Source: Streptomyces genisteinicus (lineage in GTDB: Bacteria; Actinomycetota; Actinomycetes; Streptomycetales; Streptomycetaceae). From it: 64,000 nucleotides of DNA. The first letter of the stretch is position 1, and each line of letters begins with the position of its first letter. Where the stretch lies: positions 5,998,001 through 6,062,000 of the forward strand of contig NZ_CP060825.1 in the NCBI RefSeq assembly GCF_014489615.1. The letters run 5' to 3'. A program made the translations under genes and the position numbers. Below the pieces are notes generated by a model. The model was not told the DNA's origin, made no database searches, and was given only the letters and a program-made list of their open reading frames with translations. Shown piece after piece: positions 54,913 to 63,700 of this stretch.

Positions 54913-56306
54913 CGCCCCGCGCCGACGAGGACCCGGCGCACCGCGTGGACCAGCCGCGCGCCCCTGCCCGGCGGTTCGGGCGCGGCCCGCTCCGTCCACC
55001 AGAGCGTCAGCCGCCGCCGCGCCTCCTCGTCCTCGGGCCGGCCCTCGGCGAGCAGGTGCTCGGCGAAGTCCAGCGCGTCGCGCCGGTAGCCGTCGCGCAG
55101 CGGGCGGAACCTGGCGTACGCCGCGAACGCCGGGCGGTAGCCGGAACCGAGGATGTCCGGCAGCTCCGGCGCCACCCTGGCGACGACACCGGCCCGCTTC
55201 GCGACGAGCGCCCGGCTCTGCACCCGCAGCCGCGCCACGTCGAACCCGGTGGGTGCCGGGGTCCCGGCGACCAGTGCCGACAGCAGCGACGCCTGCGCGA
55301 TCCCGACCCGCGCCCGCGCCGCGTCGGTCGCCGCGCCCATGGGCGTGCTCCGCGCGCCGGCGGCGTCCGTACGCGGGCCGGCCGCGCCGTCGCTCACGCT
55401 TTCCGTCACGCTTTCCGCGGGCGGGGCGCCCGGTGCGGGAGTCCCGGCGGGCTTCCGCGGGGCGGGCCGCACCGGGAACGCGGCGCCTGCCGTGCTCAGC
55501 GTCTCCCGGATGACGGTGAGTTCGGCCGCCAGCTCCTCGGGGGGCGGGAAGTCGTCGTCACGCTCCAGCAGCACCCCGGGCGGTGCCACGCGTGCGCGCA
55601 GACCCGCGAGGATGTCCAGCACCGGCCGCGTGACGGGGTGGGCGTGGGTGTCGTGCCAGACCCCGTCCCGCTCGATCCCGCCGGCCACGTGCACGTAGGC
55701 GATGGACTCCACCGGGAGTTCGTCGAGCGCCGCGAACGGGTCCTCGCCCCGGTTCACCCGGTTGGTGTGGAGGTTGGCCACGTCGATGAGCAGCCGGACG
55801 CCGGTGCGTTCGACCAGCTCCGCGAGGAACCGGCCCTCGGTCATCTCCTCACCGGGCCAGGAGACGAGTGCGGCGATGTTCTCCAGCGCCAGGGGCACCG
55901 GCAGCGAGTCCTGGGCGATGCGGACGTTCTCGCAGAGCACGGCGAGCGCGTCACGGGTCCGGGGGACGGGCAGCAGGTGCCCGGCCTCCAGCGCGGGGGA
56001 GGCCGTCAGCTCGCCGCCTGCCCGGACGAAGGCGATGTGCTCGGTGACCAGCGGGGAGCCCAATGCCTCGGCGCGGGCGGCGAGGTCGGCGAGACGCTGC
56101 GGCGAGGGGCGGTCGGCGCCGCCGAGGCCCAGGGAGACGCCGTGCGGCACGACACGCACGCCGCGCTCGCGCAGCCGCAGCAGGGAGTCGGGCAGATGGC
56201 CCAGGCAGATGTTCTCCGCGACGACCTCGACCCAGTCGAGGCCGGGCAGCCGCTCCACCGTGTCCGCGATCTCCGGACGCCAGCCGATTCCGATGCCGAG
56301 TTCCAT
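54909..56306 (-). CDS. DUF692 (MNIO) enzyme with fused C-terminal helical domain
   Basis: A 465-residue protein. The N-terminal DUF692 TIM barrel (about 1-285) has the metal-ligand pattern of multinuclear non-heme iron oxidative enzymes (MbnB, TglH): His55 (PHGVSLGLG), His90 (TEHIAF), Glu142 (LENIA), Asp175/His180 (IDVANLH), His206 (YVHVAGG), Asp219/His221 (WHDTHAH) and Glu249 (LLERDDDFP). After a Pro/Ala linker, residues about 330-465 form a helical domain (LLSALVAGTPAPTGFDVARLRVQSRALVAKRA, YRPAFAAYARFRP) that resembles the DUF2063-type partner proteins of such enzymes. ATG at 56306 follows GAGGAGGGGG. The stop overlaps the start of the TIGR04222 gene. Such enzymes modify cysteines of peptides; the downstream Cys-rich tail is the obvious candidate substrate. 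Confidence 0.88.
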   Translation of the reverse strand: MELGIGIGWRPEIADTVERLPGLDWVEVVAENICLGHLPDSLLRLRERGVRVVPHGVSLGLGGADRPSPQRLADLAARAEALGSPLVTEHIAFVRAGGELTASPALEAGHLLPVPRTRDALAVLCENVRIAQDSLPVPLALENIAALVSWPGEEMTEGRFLAELVERTGVRLLIDVANLHTNRVNRGEDPFAALDELPVESIAYVHVAGGIERDGVWHDTHAHPVTRPVLDILAGLRARVAPPGVLLERDDDFPPPEELAAELTVIRETLSTAGAAFPVRPAPRKPAGTPAPGAPPAESVTESVSDGAAGPRTDAAGARSTPMGAATDAARARVGIAQASLLSALVAGTPAPTGFDVARLRVQSRALVAKRAGVVARVAPELPDILGSGYRPAFAAYARFRPLRDGYRRDALDFAEHLLAEGRPEDEEARRRLTLWWTERAAPEPPGRGARLVHAVRRVLVGAGR

Positions 56307-56389
56307 GTGTCCCCCTCCTCCGCCCGCCGTGCCGTGACGACGCTGCAGTGGTCTTGGCCCCGGCGGGGCCCGGCGAATCCGCTGCGGGG

Positions 56390-56416
56390 GACGTTCAGAG
56401 CAACATTTGAGGTTCC
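56390..56416 (-). promoter_or_regulatory. Candidate ECF-sigma promoter of the DUF692 operon
   Basis: On the minus strand GGAACC (56416-56411) and CGTC (56393-56390) are 17 bp apart, matching the usual shape of extracytoplasmic-function sigma promoters. The -10 lies about 84 bp upstream of the DUF692 start. Confidence 0.5.
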
Positions 56417-56449
56417 CCGGGCGGGCCGCCGGTTGCGTCCCGCCCGGGG
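56415..56449 (-). terminator. DUF4142 gene terminator
   Basis: CCCCGGGCGGG and CCCGCCCGGGG form an 11-bp stem 27 bp downstream of the DUF4142 stop. It ends where the candidate ECF -35 element starts. Confidence 0.65.
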
Positions 56450-56475
56450 GCGGAACGCACCCGCCGCAACACTCC

Positions 56476-57249
56476 CTATCCGCCCGACGGCACCTCGGGA
56501 CGGTCGGTGTTGACCGTGCCGGGTGCGCCCGGCGAGGGACGGGAGGTCACCGAGATGTCGCCGGACGGCTCGGCGGGAGCGGGTGCGGGAGGCAGGTTGC
56601 CGTCCGGCGCCGGCGGGCCGCTCGGGCTGGCCGTCGCCCCGTTCGCGGCCTCGTTGGCGATGGCGTCGAAGTCGACCATGCCGGTCGCCTCCAGCATGGT
56701 GATGTGGTCGAGCACCGTCTGGTTGGAGTCGGACGCCAGCTGCCGGATGAGGGTGTTCCTGGTGGTGTGCCGGACCTGCGCGATCACCGCGAAGACCTTG
56801 CCGTGCGCGTTGCGCAGCAGGTTGGCGAACTTCCGCTCGTACTCCTTGCCGCTCGCCGCGGACAGTTCGCGCAGCCACCCCTGCTGCTGCTCGGTCGGCT
56901 GGTTGGGCAGCTCGACACCGAGCTTGGCCGCGACGTCGCGGGCCCGGCGGTCGAGGTCGGTGTGCCCGACGATCAGGTGGTCGCCGGCGTCCCTGATGGC
57001 CTGGCTCGGCGCGCGCTCGACCGCCTGCTGTCCGGCGGGCAGTTCCCACAGCCCCGCCAGCCGGACCTTCACCAGCAGGTCGCGGTCGGCGGCCGACAGC
57101 GGTCCCCACTGGGTCGCCACGGTCGACGCGTTCAGGTTCGCCTGCCCGGTGCCCGAGCGGTCGGCGTACGACCACACGGGGAACGCGAGCGCGCCGACCG
57201 TGACGACCAGGGCCGCGATGATGAGAGCTGTCCCGTTGATGCGCCGCAA
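56476..57249 (-). CDS. Secreted DUF4142 protein
   Basis: A protein of about 257 residues. An N-terminal hydrophobic helix (GTALIIAALVVTVGALAFPVW) is followed by a DUF4142 ferritin-like four-helix domain (about 45-200: LSAADRDLLVKVRLAGLWELPAGQQAVERA, LIVGHTDLDRRARDVAAKLG, QQGWLRELSAASGKEYERKFANLLRNAHGKVF) and a Pro/Ser/Gly tail. TTG at 57249 is chosen because GGAGG lies 7 nt upstream; GTG at 57279 (267 residues) is possible but has no ribosome site. Function unknown; it lies upstream of, and on the same strand as, the DUF692/TIGR04222 pair, which may or may not be functionally linked. Confidence 0.8.
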   Translation of the reverse strand: MRRINGTALIIAALVVTVGALAFPVWSYADRSGTGQANLNASTVATQWGPLSAADRDLLVKVRLAGLWELPAGQQAVERAPSQAIRDAGDHLIVGHTDLDRRARDVAAKLGVELPNQPTEQQQGWLRELSAASGKEYERKFANLLRNAHGKVFAVIAQVRHTTRNTLIRQLASDSNQTVLDHITMLEATGMVDFDAIANEAANGATASPSGPPAPDGNLPPAPAPAEPSGDISVTSRPSPGAPGTVNTDRPEVPSGG

Positions 57250-57418
57250 CAAAGTGCCTCCAGAGCCGAAACGTGACACGGCAGACCGATGCCGCCCGCG
57301 TCACCGACGAGCCCGCCGGCCGTGCGGCCGGTCGGACTCAGGCGGTCAAACTACGCGGCGGTACCCAGGAGTACGAGACCAGGTGCGGGAATGTTCAGTC
57401 CTGTGGCAGGACGTGCGC

Positions 57419-58165
57419 TCACGTCCTGCGGGAGGCGGGCAGCGCGGGATGGTCGGCGACCACCGTGCAGGAGCCGGGGGCGATCTCGGTGAAGCCGGCG
57501 TCGCGCACCACGGGCAGTCCGCTGCCCGTGAGGGCGCCCCACCCGGCGGGTGCGGCGGTGCGCACCGCCAGCGGGTAGCCCGCCGCCCGCCAGGCCGCAC
57601 GCTGCTCACCCGACAGCTCCCACCAGGCGAGCTGTGCGCCGTGTCCCGCCTGCGCCATGGCCTTGCCCGCGGACATCTCCACCTCGGGGCTCATCCACAG
57701 CACGGGCTCCCCGAGGGCGGCGGGGTCCGGGGGCGCGGGGTCGTCGAGATCGGTGCCGGACACCTGGAGTTTGGCCAGCTCCTTGGGCCAGCCGTCGAGC
57801 GGTACCGGCGGGAACACCCGTACCTCGGCCGCCTTCCCGGTGACCGTGATGCCGGGCAGCGCGCACGCCTTGCGCCACTCCGCGCCACGCGCCCGCCGCA
57901 CGACCTTGCGGATCCGCGCGTCCTGCCAGTCCCGCATGGCGCGGGCCCACTCGCCGTCGCCGTCGGAGCGCTCGTCGCCGAGGATCTCCAGCACGGCCCG
58001 GGCCGCCGTCTCCAACGCGTCGGTGCGGGCCGGTGGTTCGGCGCGCTCGATGCGGACCACCAGCGGCAGGACGTACTGCGGCGCGCTGTCACGGCTCTCG
58101 TCCTCGCGCCGGAACGGGCTGTCGTCGGCGCTGCCGGCGCCGTTCCCGGGATGTTCGCTGCTCAC
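57419..58165 (-). CDS. Peptidyl-tRNA hydrolase II-like protein
   Basis: A 248-residue protein. The C-terminal half carries a PTH2-type motif MSAGKAMAQAGHGAQLAW (K-x-x-x-Q-x-x-H), the active site of archaeal/eukaryotic-type peptidyl-tRNA hydrolases, and ends with GSGLPVVRDAGFTEIAPGSCTVVAD. The N-terminal half (PQYVLPLVVRIERAEPPARTDALETAARAVL) is an extra domain of unknown role. GTG at 58165 fits the family start; the long open frame to 58939 is antisense to AIM24 and not real. It would release peptidyl-tRNA, alongside the normal bacterial Pth. Confidence 0.8.
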   Translation of the reverse strand: MSSEHPGNGAGSADDSPFRREDESRDSAPQYVLPLVVRIERAEPPARTDALETAARAVLEILGDERSDGDGEWARAMRDWQDARIRKVVRRARGAEWRKACALPGITVTGKAAEVRVFPPVPLDGWPKELAKLQVSGTDLDDPAPPDPAALGEPVLWMSPEVEMSAGKAMAQAGHGAQLAWWELSGEQRAAWRAAGYPLAVRTAAPAGWGALTGSGLPVVRDAGFTEIAPGSCTVVADHPALPASRRT

Positions 58166-58279
58166 GCGATCAGTGTGCCAGCCGCCCGGCCGGCTCCCGG
58201 AGGGTGTCCCGGACGGCGTCCCGGCCCGCGCGGGCGGGGCGGTTGTCGGAACGGAGTGCTCCGGGCGAGGATGCCGGGC

Positions 58280-58957
58280 ATGAAGAGCGAGCTGTTCAGC
58301 AACGAGAACATGGCCCAGCAGGCGACGGTCGCGGGGATGACCCTGCAGAACGCCAAGTCGGTGAAGTACACGGTCAACGGCGAGATGCACGCCCGGCAGG
58401 GCTCGATGATCGCCTTCCGGGGCAACCTCCAGTTCGAGCGCAAGGGGCAGGGCATCGGCGGCATGCTCAAGCGGGCCGTCACCGGCGAGGGCCTGGCGCT
58501 GATGGCCGTCCGCGGCCAGGGCGAGGCGTGGTTCGCGCACGAGGCGGCCAACTGCTTCATCGTCGACATCGAGCCGGGCGACGCGCTGACGGTCAACGGG
58601 CGCAACGTGCTGTGCTTCGACGCCTCCCTGTCGTACGAGATAAAGGCGGTCAAGGGCGCCGGCATGACCGGCGGCGGCCTCTTCAACAGCGTCTTCACCG
58701 GTCACGGCAAGCTGGCCGTGATGTGCGAGGGCACCCCGATCGTCATTCCCGTCAGCCACCAGCAGCCGGTGTACGTCGACACCGACGCCGTCGTCGGCTG
58801 GAGCGCACACCTCGCCACGTCCCTGCACCGCTCGCAGTCCGTCGGGTCGATGATCCGCGGCGGTTCGGGCGAGGCCGTGCAGCTCAAGCTGGAGGGCGAG
58901 GGGTTCGTGATCGTCCGCCCGAGCGAGGCGGCCCCGCACCGGCCCGCACAGAGCTGA
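58280..58957 (+). CDS. AIM24 family protein
   Basis: A 225-residue beta-rich protein of the AIM24 (TRAP-like) family, found in mitochondria and many bacteria, of unclear function. ATG at 58280 (MKSELFSNEN) has GAGG 9 nt upstream; ATG at 58271 would add three residues. The segments MHARQGSMIAFRGNLQFERKG, GQGEAWFAHEAANCFIVDIEPGDALTVNGRNVL and HLATSLHRSQSVGSMIRGGSGEAVQLKLEGEGFVIVRPS are conserved in the family. It converges with the deacetylase gene, with only 30 bp between. Confidence 0.85.
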   Translation: MKSELFSNENMAQQATVAGMTLQNAKSVKYTVNGEMHARQGSMIAFRGNLQFERKGQGIGGMLKRAVTGEGLALMAVRGQGEAWFAHEAANCFIVDIEPGDALTVNGRNVLCFDASLSYEIKAVKGAGMTGGGLFNSVFTGHGKLAVMCEGTPIVIPVSHQQPVYVDTDAVVGWSAHLATSLHRSQSVGSMIRGGSGEAVQLKLEGEGFVIVRPSEAAPHRPAQS

Positions 58958-58973
58958 GACGGCCCGGGCCGTC
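58958..58973. terminator. Palindrome between AIM24 and deacetylase genes
   Basis: GACGGCCCGGGCCGTC is a perfect 16-bp palindrome in the 30-bp convergent gap. Confidence 0.45.
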
Positions 58974-58987
58974 GCCCGGAGTGCGTC

Positions 58988-59890
58988 TCAGCCGCGCATC
59001 AGCTCGGAGACCTTCACGAAGCGGTAGCCCCGGCGGCGCAGTTCCGGGACGATGCGGCGGACCGCCTGCTCCGTGACGGGGGCGGCGCTGCGGGTGCAGT
59101 GCATGACGACCAGGGACCCCGGTTCCACCCCTGCGAGGACCTGTTCGGCCACGGCGCCGGCGTCCGTGGCGAAGGCGTCGCCGCTCACCACGTCCCACTG
59201 CACCGCGGTGACGCCCGCGGGGGCGACGGCACGCAGGGCGTCGTCGTCGTGGCACCCGCCGGGGAAGCGGAAGTACGGCACGGCGTTGCGGACGCCGACG
59301 CGTTCGAACACCTGCCGGGCGCGCTCCACGTCGGCCAGCATGCGCGTGCGGTCGACGACCGGGAGGCCGTAGCAGCCGGGGGTGAAGGCGTGGTGGCTGT
59401 AGGAGTGGTTGGCGGTCTCGAAGAGCGGGTCCGTGCCGATGGACCTCGCCTGCGCCGGGTACTCCTCCGCCCAGCGGCCGGTCATGAACACGGTCGACGG
59501 CACCTTCAGGGTGCGCAGCGCGTCGATCAGTCCCGGATTGTCGAACCGTTCCCCCCGGGCGGCGCGCGGGCCCTGGTCGGCTGTCATGTCGGCGTCGAAG
59601 GTGAGCGCGACTGTCCTGGGCACGGCGCTCCCGGGGCGGGCCGTGGCCCGCGAGAACACGGGCGCCGGCCCGCCGGCCGCCGGAGCGTGGCGCCGTTCCT
59701 TCGGATTGCCGGGCCGGGGCGGTACGGGGGTGTCGCGCGAGGCAGGTGAGGTGAGAGAGCCGGGGGAGGCCGGTGACGAGGCGGAGGGGCCGGTGGCGCC
59801 CGGTGGGGCGCACGCGGTGAGGGCGATGACACCGGCGCCCATACACCCCAGAAGGGCCCGAAAGGTGAATGCGCGCACATAAGGGATCAC
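58988..59890 (-). CDS. Polysaccharide deacetylase (NodB-type, CE4) lipoprotein
   Basis: A 300-residue exported carbohydrate esterase. Lipobox LTAC, Pro/Ser-rich linker, then the NodB domain with the catalytic base in TVALTFDADM, metal histidines in HSYSHHAF, the RFPGG motif (YFRFPGGCHDDDALRAV) and the C-terminal SLVVMHCTRSAAPV carrying the catalytic His. Position 2 of the TFDDG motif reads DAD rather than DDG, a known variation. GTG at 59890 lacks a good ribosome site; the GTG five codons later is possible. Substrates could be peptidoglycan, chitin or another N-acetylated glycan. Confidence 0.88.
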   Translation of the reverse strand: MIPYVRAFTFRALLGCMGAGVIALTACAPPGATGPSASSPASPGSLTSPASRDTPVPPRPGNPKERRHAPAAGGPAPVFSRATARPGSAVPRTVALTFDADMTADQGPRAARGERFDNPGLIDALRTLKVPSTVFMTGRWAEEYPAQARSIGTDPLFETANHSYSHHAFTPGCYGLPVVDRTRMLADVERARQVFERVGVRNAVPYFRFPGGCHDDDALRAVAPAGVTAVQWDVVSGDAFATDAGAVAEQVLAGVEPGSLVVMHCTRSAAPVTEQAVRRIVPELRRRGYRFVKVSELMRG

Positions 59891-60052
59891 GCGCTGAAAC
59901 TATCCGATGATCCTCCTGGAGGATGGTCAGCCGGCGTCCGCGGCGCGGCCGCTGGGCAGGGGCGCGCCCCGGGACCGGGACCGCTCCGGCCCCGCCGTGG
60001 GATGATGCCTGCCGTCAGGCCCCGGAGGGCTCGTGGACTGGGAGGTACGGCC

Positions 60053-60604
60053 ATGGCGCAGCCGCCGCCCGCCGTCGGCGTGCTCGCCGTCGTGACCGGG
60101 CTGATCGCCGCCGCGCGGGACGACACGGCCGGCGCCCTGTGGCGGCTGGCCCCGGTCGCACGCCAACTGGACGCCAACGTGATCCGGGTCCCGCCCGGCG
60201 AGCGCGTCGCTCCCCACGTCGAGCCCGACCTTGACGTGCTCCTGTGCGTGCTGCACGGCAGCGGGGAGCTGACCGTGGCGGGCGGCACCGACCACCTCGA
60301 ACCGGGCGGCCTGGCCTGGCTGCCGCGCGGCACCGAACGCTCCCTCGTCGCGGGGCCCGAGGGGCTCGTCCACCTCACCGCCCACCGCCGCAGGCCCGGC
60401 CTGGCCATCGGCTCCGCGCCTCCCTCGGCCGCCGCCGCGGCCTCCCCGTCCCACCGCCGGAGCCGGGCCGCGACGGACGGCGGTGCGACGGACGGCGGCG
60501 AGCCGGCATGCCTGCTGTACCGCGTCTGCTCCGCCTGCGACCGCCCGGCCGAGTCGTCGGACGCCCGCTTCTGCGCCCGCTGCGGCACCCGCCTGCCGGA
60601 CTGA
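60053..60604 (+). CDS. Cupin-like protein with C-terminal zinc ribbon
   Basis: A 183-residue cytoplasmic protein. A cupin-type beta barrel (about 40-115, LDVLLCVLHGSGELTVAGGTDHLEPGGLAWLPRGTERSLVAGPEGLVHLT) is joined by a Ser/Ala/Gly linker to a zinc ribbon with two CxxC knuckles (CSACDRP and CARCG). ATG at 60053 follows GGGAGGT. Function not known; the pairing suggests a small-molecule sensor or metal-binding protein. Confidence 0.8.
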   Translation: MAQPPPAVGVLAVVTGLIAAARDDTAGALWRLAPVARQLDANVIRVPPGERVAPHVEPDLDVLLCVLHGSGELTVAGGTDHLEPGGLAWLPRGTERSLVAGPEGLVHLTAHRRRPGLAIGSAPPSAAAAASPSHRRSRAATDGGATDGGEPACLLYRVCSACDRPAESSDARFCARCGTRLPD

Positions 60605-60607
60605 CGC

Positions 60608-60626
60608 GCCCGGCAGCCTGCCGGGC
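60608..60626 (+). terminator. Cupin gene terminator
   Basis: GCCCGGCA and TGCCGGGC form an 8-bp stem just after the stop codon; the WD40 gene converges from the other side. Confidence 0.5.
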
Positions 60627-60791
60627 CCGTGGGCTCCGGCCGGGTCGCGCGTCACGGTCCGCCGTGCCCGCCCGGCCGGGCCGCGCGCACCGGCCCGCCG
60701 GACCGACGCCACCGGGCCCGGTGCGCGCCGTCGCGCGCCGGCCCGAGGCCACCGGCCCGGCCGCAGGCGCCCTGCGGCGGCGGGACGCCGG

Positions 60792-63700
60792 TCAGCCGCA
60801 GGTGCGGCGGTACGCGATCCCGTCGGGGACGTGGCGGTCCCATTCCTCCTCGGTCAGGGGCCGCCCCGCGATCGCGCAGGCCGCGCGGGTGAGTTCGGTG
60901 AGGTCGCCGAAGGCCCGCGTGTCCCAGAGCCGTACGGTCCCGTCGCCGCCGTGGGTGACCAGGGACCGTCCGTCGGGGGAGAAGAGCGCCGACAGCAGCG
61001 CCCGGGTGTGGCCCGTGAGCACCGCCGACCGGCTGCGGGTCGCGAGGTCCCACAGCCGGACGGTCCGGTCCTCGCCCGCGGTGGCCAGCGTGCCGCCGTC
61101 CGGGCTGACGACCGCCGACCAGACGGTGCCGGTGTGGCCGCGGAAGGTGGCGAGACGGCGATGGGTACGCGCGTCCCACAGCATCGCCGTGGCGTCGCGG
61201 GCGCCGCTGACGAGCCGGGTCCCGTCGGGGGTGAAGGCCACCGACTGCACCTGGGCGGTGTGCCCGGTCAGCGTCGCCGTCCGCCGGTGACGCCGGACGT
61301 CCCACAGACGTACCGTGCCGTCCCAGCTCGCCGTCGCGAGGGTGGCGCCGTCCGGGCTGAAGTCCGCGGCGCCGACCATGCCGGTGTGCCCGGTCAGTGC
61401 CCCGAGGCCCTTGTGCGTCCGGGCGTCCCACAGATGCACGGACGAGAACGTGCGGCCGCCGGTCGCGAGGGTCCTCCCGTCGGGGCTGAAGGCCGTCCAG
61501 GTGACCGCGCTGGGGAAGGAGGCCAGTTGCCGGCGGGTGCGCAGGCTCCACAGGCGGGTGGTCCGGTCGATGTGGCTCGCGGTCGCGAGGGTGCTGCCGT
61601 CGGGGCTGAAGCGCACGGACTGGACGGGTCTGCCGTGGCCTTCGAGGACGCCGACGCGCCGGAGGGTGCGCGTGTCCCACAGCAGGACGTCACGGGTGTC
61701 GTGGCCGGCGGCGGCGAGGAACCGGCCGTCCGGGCTGAAGGCCACCGCGCTCACCTCGCCGCCGAGCCCGGAGAGGCGGCCCCGTGCCGTGCCGGTGCGG
61801 GCATCGCGCAGGTGCACGGTCCCGCCGTCGTCACCGGCGGCGAGCACCGTCCCGTCCGGGCTGTACGCGGCCGGCCGGCCGGACCCGCCCGGCCCGGCGA
61901 ACGAGGCCCGTGGCCGCCCGGCCCGCACGTCCCACAGCCGGACGGTGGCGTCCTCGCCCCCGCTCGCCAGTGTCGTGCCGCCGGGGTCGAACGCGAGGGC
62001 GCCGACGATGCCGGTGTGGCCGTTCAGCGCGGTCACGGCCGTGCGCGCCCGCACGTCCCACAGCCAGACGGAGCCGTCCTGCGACCCGCTCGCCAGCGTC
62101 GTCCCGTCCGGGGAGAACGCGAGCGCGAAGACGCTGCCGTCCTGCCCGCCGAGGGCGGCCGCCGACCGGCCGCTGCGCACGTCCCACAGCTGTGTCGTGG
62201 CGTCGCTCGCCCCGGTGGCCAGCGTGTTCCCGTCCGGGCCGAAGGCGAGCGAGGTGACCCACCCCGAGTGGCCCCTCAGCGTCGCGGTGCGGCGCCCCTC
62301 CCGTACGTCCCAGAGCTGGACCGCGGACTTGTCCCCGTCGGCGGTGTCGTGTCCGGTGACCGTGACGGCCAGCGTCCCGCCGTCCGGACTGAAGGCGAGG
62401 AGGGAGGACATGGCGCCCTCGGTGTCGCGGTGGACCTGGAGCCCGCCCGTCCTCCGATGGGTCCGGGCGTCCCAGAACAGCACCTCGCCGCGCGCGCCGC
62501 TGGTGGCGATCGTGGCGCCGTCGGGGCTGAAGACCGCCTCGCCCCCGGCGCCGTCGAGCACGGCGGACCGTCGCCCGGTGCCGGTGTCGTACACGTGCGC
62601 CTGCCGGCCGGACCGGCCGATCACGAGCGTCCTGCCGTCCGGGCCGAAGGCCACGGTCTGCACCTGGCCGCCGATGTCGAGCGTGGCCGAGAGCCGGCGG
62701 CCGGCCACGTCCCACAGACGGGCCGTGCCGTCGCCCCCCGCCGTCGCGAGGGTCCTGCCGTCGGGGCTGAACGCCACCGAGCGCGCCTCCCCCTCGGCCG
62801 GGAGCGTGGCCCGCAGCGGCGAGGAGACCGCGGACAGGAGCCGGGCGCGTGTCCCGGGTGTCGCGGAGATGCCCTGGGCGGCCAGGGCGAGCCGCGCCGC
62901 CAGCGCCGGGTCGGTGGCGGCGTGCTCCCGGCTCAGCTCCGTCAGGCTCCGTGCGGCGGCCAGCGCGCGCTGCTCGCCGCCGGCCCCGCGGGCGTCGAGC
63001 ACGGCGAGGCCGGCCGCGACGAGGACGAGGCCGACGAGAGCGGCGAGCCCCGCGAGGAGCGCGTGCCGGCGGCGCCGGACGCGCACACTCGTCTCGACGA
63101 ACCCGGCCTCCTCCGCCGGCACCTCGGCGCCGCGTTCGCGCAGCCACCGTTGTGCCTCGCGGACCCGGCCCCGGCCCAGAATCCCCGACCGGGGGCGGCC
63201 CTGGTCCTGCCAGGCGCGCAGGGAACGGCGCAGCTCCTCCTGCCAGCCGCGGAACGCGCGGTTCTCCTCGACCCACTCCCGCAGCCGCGGCCACCTGTCC
63301 ACCAGCGCCTGGTGCGCGAGCTCCGCCGTGTCGTGTCCGGTCGGACGGCGGGTCACCACGACGAGCCGCGTACCGGCCAGGCGGTGGATCAGGGCCCAGT
63401 CGTCCGCGGAGAACTGCGTGCGCGCCGCGACCCTGCGGAGGTCCGGGCCGCGCCCGCCCGCGTCCAGCTCCTCGCCGGGACGCACGAGCTGGATCAGGAC
63501 GCGCTCCAGGGACCGGCGTTCGCCCTCGTCCGCCCGCTCCCACAGCCTCTGCTCGGCGTCCGAGGCCAGCGCGCCCTCCACACCGCCGAGTTCCTGGTAC
63601 GCGGTGGTGGTCAGCCATCCGCGCTCCTGCCGCTCCCACAGGCGGCTCAGCGTGTACTCCAGCATCGGCAGCGCGGCCGGTCCCTGCGGGGTGTCCCGCA

